From Nymphalis io (taxonomy: Eukaryota; Arthropoda; Insecta; Lepidoptera; Nymphalidae): a DNA stretch of 64,000 bases. Made by a program: the position numbers and the translations under genes. Location of the stretch: NCBI RefSeq assembly GCF_905147045.1, contig NC_065888.1, positions 12,529,001 through 12,593,000 on the forward strand, written 5' to 3'. The notes under the pieces were generated by a model. The model was not told the origin of the DNA and did not search any database. It worked only from the letters and a program-made list of their open reading frames with translations. Positions within the stretch are counted from its first letter, which is position 1; each line of letters begins with the position of its first letter. Of the stretch, positions 13,748 to 24,315 are shown piece after piece.

Positions 13748-13940
13748 ACCGATTTCGGCCTAGTTGGCCAATCTCAAGAGAGATTAGCCAACCGGGCAGG
13801 AAATATTATAGTGCACATGTGTGTGCGCAAACACAGGTGCACTCTCTATTCCCTAACTCTCATAATCTGATAGGACGCCAATCCGACACGACTGGAAAGA
13901 GTTTGCCGCCGTGGCCGAAGTAGGTCTGGAGGACATTGTT
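13748..13940 (-). mobile_element. Family D-related repeat body without tRNA head
   Basis: Contains the same AATCTCAAGAGAGATTAGCC and GCGCAAACACAGGTGCACTC blocks as the copy at 59.9 kb, then continues into CATAATCTGATAGGACGCCA and GACACGACTGGAAAGAG. These are absent from that copy but present at 25.1 kb. It may be the 3' part of the LINE that family D parasitises. Confidence 0.6.
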
Positions 13941-14261
13941 ATTATTATATATGCATAAAAGCTATAACAATAGTCTATTAAAGTTTATATACTTATACAT
14001 ACATAGCTTTAATAGTTTACAATGTAAAAGTTTCATATCAATCGGACAAGAACATTTTGAGTTAAAGGTTTCCCGTTTAGCACAATTACCAATTGGATCA
14101 TATCGCTCCCCAAATAGCAATTGCTTGTATATATTTATGATTCATTTTCTTACCTGTGTTCGGTGTATGTAAAAAGACCAATTTCAATTAAAATATTTAT
14201 TATATATACGACAGGTAGACTGCGACGAGAACTTTAGCATTTTCTTATTTAAATAATAAAA

Positions 14262-14425
14262 TAATAATAACATCCTAGGACATTTTTCACACACGGCCAT
14301 CTGATACCAAATTAAGCTTGTATAGAGCTTGTACTATGGAAACCAGATAACTGATATACTATTTTTCTTTTGTAAATATATACTTATATAGATAATTACA
14401 CCCAGACTCAGGACAAACAGACATG
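14262..14425 (-). mobile_element. Family C SINE, 5'-truncated (head missing)
   Basis: Shares TGTCCTAGGATGTTATTATT, GCTCTATACAAGCTTAATTT and the TGTCTGTTTGTCCTGAGTCT segments with the copy at 34.0 kb but stops before the tRNA-like head. Confidence 0.72.
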
Positions 14426-15667
14426 AATATGATTTATAGTACAGTTAATACCGCACTAACTCGACTACGGACATGTGAAATTAAGTTTTATTTTGTGATA
14501 TTAGTTTTATAAATATTAAAGAATAAATAAATGTTATGATATAATCAGAATCGAGCTGAGTAATACAAGATGTATTACAGTCGGAGGAGATAACCTCAAG
14601 TATCTTGTAATACCACTTACATTACTGGTCCAAATTGCAAAGTTTAAACTGTAATTTATAATTGTTTATTTAGTACACATATTTTGAACGGAAAACGCTT
14701 GAAATTTAGTACGTTTTTACCTGATATAGGTTGTTAATATCTAATAAATAAATTGGACCAAAGTTCTAATTATGTTTAACGTGATTTAAAATATGAATAT
14801 GCTGTTTGTTTTATATTATATTATTTCATTAAAATATATTAAGAATATCAATAATTTTCATCTAATTTTATAAGATTATATACATACATATATTTAAACC
14901 TCTTGCATTAGATTATGTTCGTAAAAATTCAATGAAACTAGGAGCATATTTTATAAAAATCTGTGTTCAAGTTAGAATGGAGCCGAAATAAAAACGCTTT
15001 ACATTTGTTTCGAATATCGATAGATTTTTGTTTATAAAAAACAAGTTCGCAGTGTCGGGTTTTGTAGACGTTGGCGTCGTTATCACGTCGTCAATACTCG
15101 TCAAATTAACATTAATGCAGACGGGGTCGATGACCGCATTTGGCGAGCGAGCGTGGGACCGGCGCGAGCGCAGTTTTTGCAACTACCCGCTACGCCGCCC
15201 GCGCGGCCGCGCAGGTAGCTACGCACCCGAATATAAGGACGGGTTCATATTCATCTATTTAACAAAATATCACGAAAACCAGTTTGATGCTAAAAAGTTG
15301 GACAAGTTTTTGTATTACAAACTAAGTCAATAAAATGTTTTGTGTGTATTTAATATGCTAATACAAGGTCGGTCCTCGACTTATCCAAACCTATTTTAAC
15401 AGAATAATAGAACCAAAATTAATTGTTATTAAAGAGATTCATTACAAAACAAGGTATAATATGTCATAAATATAGGATTATATGTCAATCGGTACTAAAA
15501 CGTGTATTGTATGACGCTAATAGGCGGGTAATAGGATTTTTTGCAACTTCTAATTGTATATTTATTATTAACGTTACAATTAACTTAGCTATTATTAATA
15601 ATTCAAAATGTTTAACAACATGACGCTTGACAGAAATGTTTTATATTGTGAATATACTTTAAAGCGT
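14426..15667. other. AT-rich, no gene
   Basis: Holds a small palindrome (GTAATACA-AGA-TGTATTAC at about 14558) and the GC-rich patch noted separately. Several 60-100-codon frames have no support. Confidence 0.5.
15115..15240. other. GC-rich patch of unknown role
   Basis: CGGCGCGAGCG, GCCGCCCGCGCGGCCGCGC and similar sequence in AT-rich surroundings. Overlapping frames at 14967-15182 and 15028-15333 have no recognisable domains. Possibly regulatory. Confidence 0.2.
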
Positions 15668-15838
15668 CTTCTCCTTTTGAGTAGAAAACTTGGAGATAAT
15701 TCCATCAAGCTGCTTCAATGTGTGTTGATAGATATACATGTGGCAAATTTATATATACCTTTACTAAGGTTTACTTCATCACAGAACACGAAATGAATTA
15801 TAAGCACAAATTAAGCACATGAAAATTCATAGGTGCTT
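15668..15838 (-). mobile_element. Metulj-like SINE, body and tail half, split by the RTE
   Basis: Reading the minus strand, this stretch follows the body of the SINE seen complete at 6535-6839: a start equivalent to AAGCACCACTGAATTTTC, the TTAATTTGT..ATAATTCAT block, and a diverged version of the tail. It is the continuation of the tRNA-like head at 19006-19072, with the RTE between them. It is much more diverged than the SINE copies at 6.5 and 61.8 kb, so it was old when the RTE arrived. Confidence 0.75.
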
Positions 15839-15850
15839 CAATCAAATCAA

Positions 15851-18130
15851 TCAACAGCCAATCGTTGTCCACTGCTGAACATAGGCCTCTCCCAAGGTGC
15901 GCCAAAGCTCCCTGTCCTCCGCCTTCCGCATCCAGTTGGTGCCCGCCACCTTCTTAAGGTCGTCGGTCCACCTGGCTGGAGGGCGCCCTACGCTGCGCTT
16001 GCCGATTCGCGGTCTCCACTCTAGGACTCGTCTGCTCCAACGGCCATCGGTCCTACGACATACGTGACCAGCCCACTGCCACTTCAGCCTGCTAATTTTG
16101 CAAGCTATGTCGGTGACTCCGGTTCTTTTCCGGATAATCTCATTTCTGATCTTATCCTTCAAAGATACTCCGAGCATAGCTCGCTCCATAGCACGCTGAG
16201 CGACTTTGAATTTGTGGACTAGTCCCGCAGTTAGTGTCCACGTTTCGGCACCGTATGTCATGGCAGGTAAGACGCATTGGTTGAAGACTTTCGTCTTCAA
16301 ACATTGCGGTATAGACGACTTGAGGACTTGACGAAGGTTGCCAAATGCTGCCCATCCCAAGCGAATTCTTCGATCGGCTTCCTTCTCGAAGTTGTTCCTA
16401 CCGACTTGTATTATCTGTCCTAGGTAGGTATATTCACTAACAACTTCGAGAGGTTTCCCCTCGACGTATATCGGTCCCGGCACGACATGCCTATTGAACA
16501 TGACCTTGGTCTTGTCCAAGTTCATACCGAGACCGACACACCGGGAAGACTCGCCTAGGCTACGCAGCATTTCGGTGAGTTGTTCCAGCGACTCTGCTAT
16601 GATGACGATATCGTCGGCAAATCGAAGGTGTGAGATGTACTCGCCGTTTACATTGACTCCATACCTAGTCCAATCCAGCGTTTTGAAAACGTCTTCCAAC
16701 GCGTTGGTGAACAGTTTCGGGGATATTACATCCCCCTGTCTCACCCCTCTGCGCAGTTGGATCGCCTTCGTCTTACAGTCCTGGATGTGGACAGTCATTG
16801 TAGCGGCGTTGTACAGACATCTCAGTACCTCGATATATCTCCAATCGATATGACATCTCTGCAATGAGTCGAGCACTGCCCAGGTTTCGATGGAGTCGAA
16901 GGCTTTCTCGTAGTCCACAAATGCCATACACAGCGGCTGATTGTACTCTTCGGTCTTCTGCACAATCTGCCGAACAGTATGGATGTGGTCCACGGTGCTG
17001 TAGCCTGATCGAAAGCCGGCTTGCTCTGGGGGCTGGAACTCGTCAAGTCGTCTGGCGAGACGGTTCGTGACGACTCTTGAGAACAGCTTATACACGTGAC
17101 TCAGGAGGGAGATTGGTCTGTAGTTTTTCAAGAGGGTTTTATCACCTTTCTTGAAAAACAGTACCACCTCACTCCCGCTCCACGTTTCCGGGGTCTTGCC
17201 ATGTTGGATGACGGAATTAAAGAGGCTTGCTAGCTCTTTCAGGACCGGAGTCCCGCCTGCCTTAAGCAACTCTGTTGTGATTCCGTCATCTCCCGGAGCT
17301 TTGTTGTTTTTAAGCTGTTCTAGAGCCGCCCTAATCTCTCCTTGGTCAACGACCGGGAGCTCCTCGGAGTAATGGCGCATAAGAGGGGCGCGCTGGTCAT
17401 CAATACTGATTCCCACGGGTTTATCCGATCTTGAAGTGAACAACTGCCCATAAAACCTCTCTACTTCTCCGATAATCTCAGGCCTAGAGGTAACGACCCC
17501 ACCATTTTCAGTTTTAAGTTTTGTCAGACGCGGCCTCCCAAACTTGCGAGCGAACACTTTCGATCCCCGATTTTGCTCAATCGCAGCCTTGATGGCACGG
17601 GTATTAGAGCGTCGGAGATCGCGTCGCGTCAGCGTTTTTATTGTTCGGTTTAAGGCCTTATCTGACAAAAACGATGGTAGTTCTCGTCGTTTTCTCATGA
17701 GCTCGAGTGTCTCAGCAGAGAGTTTTGGTGCGTTGTCTCTTCTCTGTGGCGGAAAACACTTGCGGGATGTGTTTTGCAGTATTTTGACCAGCGTGTCGGT
17801 TCTCTCATCAATGCTGCTTATGGTTTCCAACGCGGTGAATTGATTTTGAAGTTCCATTTGGAACTTTTCGGAGCCTTGAGCAGCTTGGAGCATGGTAGGT
17901 CGGAGAGTAGACCTCATCATTCTCGATCTTTCGGCTTTTAAGTTGATATTTAGAGTGCCTCGAACCAAGCGGTGATCACTTCCGGTATTAAACCTGTTGA
18001 TCACTGAAACATCTCTAAATATGTGCCTTTTATTCGAAATGATAAAATCTATCTCGTTCCTTGTCACGTTATCGGGGCTTCGCCAGGTCCACCTCCTCTG
18101 AGGCTTCTTTTGAAAGAAAGAATTCATCAA
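15851..18130 (-). CDS. RTE endonuclease C-terminus and reverse transcriptase (759 aa)
   Basis: This frame continues the broken endonuclease and carries the whole reverse transcriptase, which copies element RNA into DNA at the nicked target. SDHRLV (51-56) is the last catalytic motif of the nuclease. The RT domain runs from about 270 to 600: NNKAPGDDGI (275-284), YRPISLLSHVYKLFSR (337-352), VDYEKAFD with the first catalytic Asp (405-412), RRGVRQGDVISPKLF (460-474), and the FADD catalytic box (504-507). A C-terminal region with WQWAGHV and VGRPPARWTDD, typical of insect RTE proteins, ends in QQWTTIGC at the stop. There is no internal stop over 759 codons. The listed start (TTG at 18130) is only the frame boundary; translation would normally begin upstream in the neighbouring ORF. 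Confidence 0.9.
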   Translation of the reverse strand: MMNSFFQKKPQRRWTWRSPDNVTRNEIDFIISNKRHIFRDVSVINRFNTGSDHRLVRGTLNINLKAERSRMMRSTLRPTMLQAAQGSEKFQMELQNQFTALETISSIDERTDTLVKILQNTSRKCFPPQRRDNAPKLSAETLELMRKRRELPSFLSDKALNRTIKTLTRRDLRRSNTRAIKAAIEQNRGSKVFARKFGRPRLTKLKTENGGVVTSRPEIIGEVERFYGQLFTSRSDKPVGISIDDQRAPLMRHYSEELPVVDQGEIRAALEQLKNNKAPGDDGITTELLKAGGTPVLKELASLFNSVIQHGKTPETWSGSEVVLFFKKGDKTLLKNYRPISLLSHVYKLFSRVVTNRLARRLDEFQPPEQAGFRSGYSTVDHIHTVRQIVQKTEEYNQPLCMAFVDYEKAFDSIETWAVLDSLQRCHIDWRYIEVLRCLYNAATMTVHIQDCKTKAIQLRRGVRQGDVISPKLFTNALEDVFKTLDWTRYGVNVNGEYISHLRFADDIVIIAESLEQLTEMLRSLGESSRCVGLGMNLDKTKVMFNRHVVPGPIYVEGKPLEVVSEYTYLGQIIQVGRNNFEKEADRRIRLGWAAFGNLRQVLKSSIPQCLKTKVFNQCVLPAMTYGAETWTLTAGLVHKFKVAQRAMERAMLGVSLKDKIRNEIIRKRTGVTDIACKISRLKWQWAGHVCRRTDGRWSRRVLEWRPRIGKRSVGRPPARWTDDLKKVAGTNWMRKAEDRELWRTLGEAYVQQWTTIGC

Positions 18131-18912
18131 AAAAGCCCCTGCGCTTCGAGAAAGTTTACCAGCATTTGCCCCCTGTGATTTCTGCAGCCCAAGCCGTAAG
18201 GTCCGACTTTCGATTCACCGCTATCTTGTACTCCCACTTTAGCATTAAAGTCTCCCATAACAACATTGTAGTGGGCCCTCGAGGTGTCGTTGAGGGCCTT
18301 TGCGATGTCCTCGTACATCGCTTCGACCACATCATCAGAGTATGTCGAAGTTGGCGCATATACCTGTACAACCTTCAGGGAGTACCTGTCGGAAAGTTTT
18401 AGGACAAGGTACGCTACCCGGTTCGACACACTACTGATTTCCACAATGCTGCTAATGAGATCCTTTTTGACTAGAAAACCGACACCACCCTGGGAGAGGT
18501 TATCACCTTCGCGGAAGTAGAGTAAGTTACCGGACTCTAGAGTTATCGTGTCCTCCCCCTGTCTTCGGACTTCATATAACCCCAGTATATGCCAGTTTAT
18601 ATGACTTAACTCTACTTCTAATTCGGCGAGGTGATGGTCCAGCCTCATCGAGCGTCCATTATACGTTGCCATTTTCAGTCGTTTTATACGGTAGCCTGCC
18701 GTGAACCGGTGATTCTTAGCACCCCCTGCCCTGCCGATACCGCGACCGCTACCTTGGTCGGGCCTAGCGGGCTTGCCGGTAACTGGGGGCCTTTTTTTGG
18801 GCGCATCTGCCATTAAGGGAGGGGTTTGCCCATACTCGCCGCGCTGGGCAGGCGTGTTGGCGAGCGCAGTAGGGGGTAAGATGTTTATGGGAGGGGGGAC
18901 GCTGCTGCCCAT
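18127..18912 (-). CDS. RTE endonuclease, N-terminal part (261 aa)
   Basis: This frame encodes the leader and most of an apurinic-type (exonuclease-endonuclease-phosphatase) nuclease that nicks target DNA to prime reverse transcription. Residues 1-78 are a basic, proline-rich lead from the ATG at 18912. The nuclease starts near residue 81 with MATYNGRSM (catalytic Asn 85), then GLYEVRRQG (metal-binding Glu 114), QGGVGFLV, QVYAPTS (about 183-189) and GDFNAK (220-225). It stops right after the EAQGLF segment, where the related element at 57.2 kb continues in frame into MMNSFF. Comparison with that copy suggests that a single A was lost beside a T run at about 18130, shifting the frame. The third catalytic motif (SDH) is therefore in the next frame. 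Confidence 0.85.
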   Translation of the reverse strand: MGSSVPPPINILPPTALANTPAQRGEYGQTPPLMADAPKKRPPVTGKPARPDQGSGRGIGRAGGAKNHRFTAGYRIKRLKMATYNGRSMRLDHHLAELEVELSHINWHILGLYEVRRQGEDTITLESGNLLYFREGDNLSQGGVGFLVKKDLISSIVEISSVSNRVAYLVLKLSDRYSLKVVQVYAPTSTYSDDVVEAMYEDIAKALNDTSRAHYNVVMGDFNAKVGVQDSGESKVGPYGLGCRNHRGQMLVNFLEAQGLF

Positions 18913-19005
18913 CCCCCCTTTTCCCCGTCCCTCAGTCGCCTCTTACGACACCCACGGGATGAGATTGGGGGAGTACTATTCTAAGCCGGTACTCCACGGC
19001 ATATT

Positions 19006-19072
19006 GGTGCTTGTCCGGGTTTAAACCTGTAATCTTCAGTCAGCGTGTGCTAAGCAGTGCCATCTCGGATAT
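19006..19072 (-). mobile_element. Metulj-like SINE, tRNA-like head half, split by the RTE
   Basis: On the minus strand this begins CCGAGATGGCACTGCTTAGC, a decayed pol III A-box region. It continues to GGTTTAAACCCGG (B box) and AAGCACC, where the RTE sequence begins. The same order (CCGAGATGGCC..., GGGTTYAAACCC, AAGCACC) opens the intact SINE copies at 61.8 and 23.8 kb. The other half lies at 15668-15838. Confidence 0.72.
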
Positions 19073-19207
19073 GAAAATATAAAAAAAATATCTTATAATT
19101 AAAAAATAATTTAATTATTTATGTATATTTTTAAAATATCTAATGTTCAATTATGCCTTAAACTATTTTAATATTTATTGGTCAAATATTGAGTCTCGTA
19201 TCGTATC

Positions 19208-19400
19208 TTACGGTTGTGGTTTTCGATCTTCGCAAGCACTACTGAGTTCGTGACCTAAATTTGTTTGATCTCGTGCTTGGCTGTAAAGGAAAACATCCAG
19301 AGAAAAATTGCAAGGAATTCTAAGATATCCATCGACATACAGCGAAGCAACGTCGTGGAATATACATTCCACTACTAAACAAAAGAGACACATTTGCCCA
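19208..19400 (+). mobile_element. Decayed Metulj-like SINE body
   Basis: GCAAGCACTACTGAGTTC, GATCTCGTGCTTGGCTG and AAGGAAAACATCCAGAG follow the order of the intact plus-strand copy at 6.6 kb. The head and tail are poorly preserved. Confidence 0.55.
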
Positions 19401-19727
19401 GTAATGTGATATGTATACTTTTCCAATACTTCAGGCAGCTTTTATTTCAAATGTTAAATAATTTATTCAACTTTGTACGATCTAATTATATTTAACAAAT
19501 TAAAAAAAAAATATTTTATCAAAGCTTCTGTGGCGTCCTATTTAACTTATTGAAGTGCAATAAATATTTGGTTTTGTTATTTATTTATTTTTTGTTTATT
19601 CTTAGTTCTTAAGTAGAATAATTAAATAATAATTATATTATACATTATAATTTTTGAATTTTTTTACGCCATTAATAACGGCCTTAAAGAAAGCAACAAA
19701 AAGCGTTGCGTTGAGTTGAGTTTTTGC

Positions 19728-19905
19728 GAAATTTCACCACGCTTCTCCAACGCGGGTTTCGGGATAAACACGTAGCAGAATTCCATCCCACGTTGCAAGT
19801 TATATGACCTCCTTTACCGCTGAACAAGAGATGAATTTTAAACATAAATTAAGCACCTTAGATCTCAGTGGTGCTTGCCTGGGTTCTAGCCACTTGGCAC
19901 TACAC
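19728..19905 (-). mobile_element. Decayed Metulj-like SINE
   Basis: Minus-strand AAGCACCACTGAGATC, TTAATTTATG, CTCTTGTTCAGCGGTAAAGG and CCCGCGTTGGAGAAGCGTGG match the SINE body. The tail is missing. Confidence 0.6.
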
Positions 19906-21736
19906 AATAAAAATTGCTTTTGTACAAAAATAAATTCATTAGTAATTAAAGTTTGAAGTACGTAACATTAGTTATCGTGCTATTGCTAGTGTTTCATGTA
20001 TGTCAAGCACGAATTCTTGCATCCGTAACTTAATGAAAGGTAAATATGTCAACAGTATGCTCCGAGCCCAAACATCGCAATGTTCCGTATAGAACATAAT
20101 TGAACCAATTATGCGACATTATAATTATACTAATGTGTGTTTGCGTTTTTGTTATATAAACTTAAAAAGTCCGGTAAATTTATACCGAATAAAGTTGCAA
20201 ATATGCAACCAGATTTTGAAAACGAGTTCTTAATTCCAATAAGTTTTGAGTTCATTATACTTATATTTTAAAATGCGTATCAAATTCGGACTTCGATAAA
20301 ATGTTTGGCTAATAGAATTGAAGAACGAACGATAATTTTATTTTACAACATTCAACTCCCGGCTTTGCGTTTATGATAAAACTTATTTATAGCCATATTT
20401 ACTCCGGACAATTTGTTAGTTAAAGGTTTTTGAAAAATTATCGAAAAGATACTTCATTATTACTTTAAAGATACAAACTTATAAATATTATCTATTGTGT
20501 TAAATATAATTTAAACTGAGTGAATCGAATTTTTATTTTCTAACGATAATGAAGCACTGCAAGGCCATAGCCTTCGAGGTGTGTTAAATATTCAGGAAAT
20601 AATAATGGTGTTCTAACTGCGTTTCCAGTTTAAGCCGATTTGATTTATGATTTGCAATAATTTGTAACGTTATAGTCGAAATACATAAATTATCAATGTT
20701 GACTTATGTAGCATCAATATGTTACATTGATGATTAAAGATTTCGTAAATCAATAAATAAATAGCCTTTATTTATTTTATTATTACGAAATCCTATTTCA
20801 AGCGTTGTAAGAAAACGTTATTTTTTTATTCGCTTATTATTAGAGATTGGTGTAGTTTTTCTTTTTTGACTTATAAATATATATGTAATATAATATATAT
20901 TTATTTATTCTAAAACAGAAATATGCCCAAATTATTTGCATAAAAATGTATATTCTCGTTTAGAATGGTCCACTCGAAAATATTATTTATTTTTATTTAA
21001 CCAAGTTCTCTCCCAAATAATGTATTTTTCTAATTCATTGTTTTAATTAAGTTCTTACAAATTGTAAAATAATTATAATTGCAAGGGACGGAACTGTCCA
21101 CCACAACACAGGTTGTCCTAGTATTGTACACAAATAATAATAGTGTAAACCATTTCACTGAGTCAATAAATGTTTTTTTATATATTTATTTTATTGAATG
21201 AAATGATACTTAAATGAAACTGAGCTCTGATCCCCATAACACAAACAAAATACTAACATAATTATGCAGCAACGAGCCAATAAGTTTTGCATTAAAAGAA
21301 TTCTCCTATGTCCTGTGGCTTAAACCGCGATAGCTTAAGACTTAAGATGATATTGGCTGTTCTATATATTTTTACTTACAGTCAGTAAACCGTTATATTT
21401 AGTTCGACTCAAGTTGGTCTCACAACGTTAATAACGCAAGGATTACTCTTTGACGTTGTTAAGCCCACCAACTCAAACAGAAGACGTGTCTTTGCGTGTA
21501 ATTACACTTAGCTTTCCTTACGCAACGTTACATTACAGATAGTAAGTGATGTTAAATATGCTACAGTAATATATTATAGATAGTTCAATTCACAATGACA
21601 CGCCGTACTCTTTTTTTTTCAATCCCCGTAATGCAAGTAATTCGTTGTAAGATGTGTGATAATAGTGGACCGCGTCGTATTGAATTAAATGTAGGATTGA
21701 TTCAAATAATATTAAATTTGATGTTTAAGTGAAGTA
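19906..21736. other. AT-rich, no supported feature
   Basis: A less AT-rich stretch at 21380-21540 follows a CTTACAG that could act as an acceptor, but no open frame or donor makes an exon convincing. Confidence 0.5.
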
Positions 21737-21972
21737 AGCCGAGATGTTTCAGTGGAACACGTGAATCTTAATTGACGATTACGGGTTGAAACCCGAGCAA
21801 GCACCACTATATCTTCATGTATTTAATTTGTGCTTATAAGTTTGGTTTCAAATATCGAAAAACATCGTAAGGAAACCTTCATGAAAATCTGTATTTAATA
21901 TGTACAGATATCAAAGTAGACTTCTCCTTAAAGTATATAAGATCTAAGCCCAGCAGTGGAACATTTACAGGG
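21737..21972 (+). mobile_element. Decayed Metulj-like SINE, head and tail recognisable
   Basis: GCCGAGATGTTTCAGTGG (A-box region), GGGTTGAAACCCGAGCAAGC (B-box region), AACATCGTAAGGAAACC and AGCCCAGCAGTGGAACATT appear in the expected order. Confidence 0.72.
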
Positions 21973-22204
21973 TGGTACACTTTTAGTGAAATGCTTTCTT
22001 CTCTGCTTTTAACAAAAATATGATTTAATTTTACTATAGAGAAGGTTAGTGCAATAAGAGTTGTGAATAAAAAGATATTTGTGATTTAAACAATGTTGAA
22101 CGGATTCTAATAAGTATGTAACTAGACTATGTCGTTGAATAATTTCCTATTACAAAGTAATTTTTACGACACAGTACTTTTTTATAAAAAAATTGAAATT
22201 AAAT

Positions 22205-22345
22205 CAGCTCTGTACCACCTCTTTTCGTTCTATAATCGTTTTTTTTTTAAGTAATTTGCAAGACAAATTAAATGTAAAGCAACCACTTGTGCTCAGTTTC
22301 GATTACCGAGAAGAACCGGCAAGAAAATCAGCAGTTTTTCTTTTG
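22205..22345 (-). mobile_element. LINE 3' debris matching 5.2 kb
   Basis: Minus-strand GCTGATTTTCTTGCCGGTTC parallels GCTGAGTTTCTTTCGGTTCT at 5.2 kb. No full element is visible. Confidence 0.35.
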
Positions 22346-22549
22346 CATTCATCAAATTACATGTTAGTAGTAATTTTATTCAATAAAATTTGTATATCTT
22401 GCATGAAAATCTCCAAGTTCTTTTATCATCTATGTAATCTTGTATAAAATAATATGCCTTATTTACGATTTTTTAACGATAAGCTTTAAATTTGTTAATT
22501 GGTAAACATAGAAGTATTTGGTAGTTCCCTATATGCTGGATATTATTAG

Positions 22550-22605
22550 AATCGGAATACTACAAGGTCCGAGAAACACTTCTCGGACCTTGTAGTATTC
22601 CGATT
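22550..22605. repeat. Perfect 26-bp inverted repeat with 4-nt loop
   Basis: Arms 22550-22575 and 22580-22605 are exact reverse complements and the loop is ACAC (22576-22579). Arm 1 starts AATCGGAATACTACAAGG. Nothing around it marks a transposon end. Confidence 0.95.
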
Positions 22606-23631
22606 TTGTCATTGTTTCTCGTATACATATGATGAATATATATAATATCTTGGGATAAAATTTAAGCTTTTAGAAAAACTAAACTTTTAAACTTTAGTTT
22701 TCGAACATTTTCTAATATGAAAAACCAGACAATACAATGCACTTTAAGCCTCAGTGTGATTTTAAATATCTAACCGAACAAATCCCAAGTCTTCGAATTA
22801 AGACCAAGCTAACATATTATAAATACAATATAGAGTACCAGTGAATGGTTGGCGAAGGTCGAATCCTACATAGAGTACACTTCAAACCATGCGCATTTAA
22901 AAGAACAGCCGCTGACGCCAAGCCTAAAATATAATATGTATAAAAAACGTAAATTAAATATCCTCATAAATAGACTTTTCTTTATTTATTACAAATTCAA
23001 AAATGTTTTTTTTTTAATCTTAATTCACGATATGTTCAAATTCTGTTCACAATATCTTGACAATCTATTTAAAAGTTCGAGCGTGATTGAGTAATAAAAC
23101 CTTGAAACACGAATTTTTACATTTATAATTTTAAAAAATTTTGAAAATGGTAATTAAATTAATCTAGCCTGTTTTATATTAAAATTATTTTGAATATTTA
23201 AAAATAATAATAAGAAGTTGTCAATACATTTTTGGAGTCATTATATTCATTATTATTTAAGTTTGCGTATAGATTTTGCATGAAATTATTAATCATTTGT
23301 AAGTATAGAAACGTTACGTCTGTAATGCGCCTTGTTGGAATCGCATCAATAGTCTGCAGTACGATAACCAAGCGATGATTCATTACGGCTCATGGTTCAC
23401 TACTAGAATTTATTGCGAGACAGATTACGCGTTCATTTAAGAATCTATCTTAGAATTTTTTATATCCTGTTTATTTAAATTGATTCTTAAAATGTATTTT
23501 AAATATCAGAACATTTATAAAATCTACATTTATAATAGTAATAGGCTGCGTCTGTACAAAAATATATTTATTAAATCTTTCCCATGAATACTATATAGTA
23601 TAGATATATATTATAGATTCTAGATGTGGTA

Positions 23632-23874
23632 CAGTAACAGCCTGTGAATGTCCCACTGCTGGGCTAAGGCCTCCTCTCCCTTTTTGAGGAGAAGTTTTGG
23701 AGCTTATTCCACCACGCTGCTCCAATGCGGGTTGGTGGAATACACATGTGACAGAATTTCCTTGAAATTAGATACATGCAGGTTTCCTTACAATTCAGTG
23801 GCACTTGCCTGGGTTTAAACCCACGATCATCGGTTAAGATTCACGCGCTCTGACCACTGGACCATCTCGGCCCA
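23632..23874 (-). mobile_element. Metulj-like SINE with an internal deletion
   Basis: The head (CCGAGATGGTCCAGTGGTC) and tail (GCAGTGGGACATTCACAGG) are clear. The middle block between AAGCACC..GAATT and the GAAACCTGCATG segment is shortened by about 60 bp. GTGGTA at 23626-23631 and 23875-23880 is a possible duplication (it overlaps the tail start by one base). Confidence 0.8.
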
Positions 23875-24315
23875 GTGGTATAATAGGCTATGTGGTATTA
23901 TGGCTAAAATTAGTTTGACTTGTAAAATATTCTCATCCCAAGAAAGAAATAACTCCATGTCCAAACATGTAACTAGATCGATTTAATGACCATTAACTTG
24001 ATAAATAGACATACCATATTTATTGTTCTTTTAATTTTTTTTTGTTTCAGAACGAAATAACTTGGAATTTTGTTTCCATTTATATTTATTTTATTTATAT
24101 CAAAATTAAAGAGAAATTAATGCAACGTTAAATTGAGTATGCTAGTCACGTAATAAATAACGTTTAGTATTTGTTTAACTTGGCTCCAGCCTTAATCAAT
24201 CATCGTGAACAAACTTTAGGTCTTTATTTTTGTAAAGTGCAGCGCATGTTAGTTGGTGAATTATTTATTTTCTGTTTGTACATGAGAGTATTCGTGAGTT
24301 TATTTGTGTACATTT

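Larger units (their letters stand above)
15839..19005 (-). mobile_element. RTE-clade LINE, near full length (3.17 kb)
   Basis: A minus-strand non-LTR retrotransposon running from a GC-rich 5' leader (about 18913-19005), through an endonuclease frame (18127-18912) and an endonuclease/reverse transcriptase frame (15851-18130), to a very short 3' end made of a TTGA/TGAT-type microsatellite at 15839-15857. The length, single EN-RT unit, absence of a C-terminal zinc knuckle and simple-repeat tail are typical of the RTE clade. It is flanked by GGTGCTT at 15832-15838 and 19006-19012, read as the target-site duplication. The DNA on both sides belongs to one older Metulj-like SINE. One frame break separates the two ORFs, so this copy is probably inactive. 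Confidence 0.88.

Noticed and set aside
16494..16853. Plus-strand ORFs across 15.8-18.9 kb
   Set aside because: Antisense shadows of the RTE proteins.
18913..19072. RTE with its own tRNA-derived promoter
   Set aside because: The matching SINE body is found on the other side of the element, so the tRNA-like part is the target, not part of the LINE.
22550..22605. microRNA precursor
   Set aside because: A perfect 26-bp stem with a 4-nt loop is too short and too perfect for an animal pre-miRNA, and no known insect miRNA sequence was recognised.
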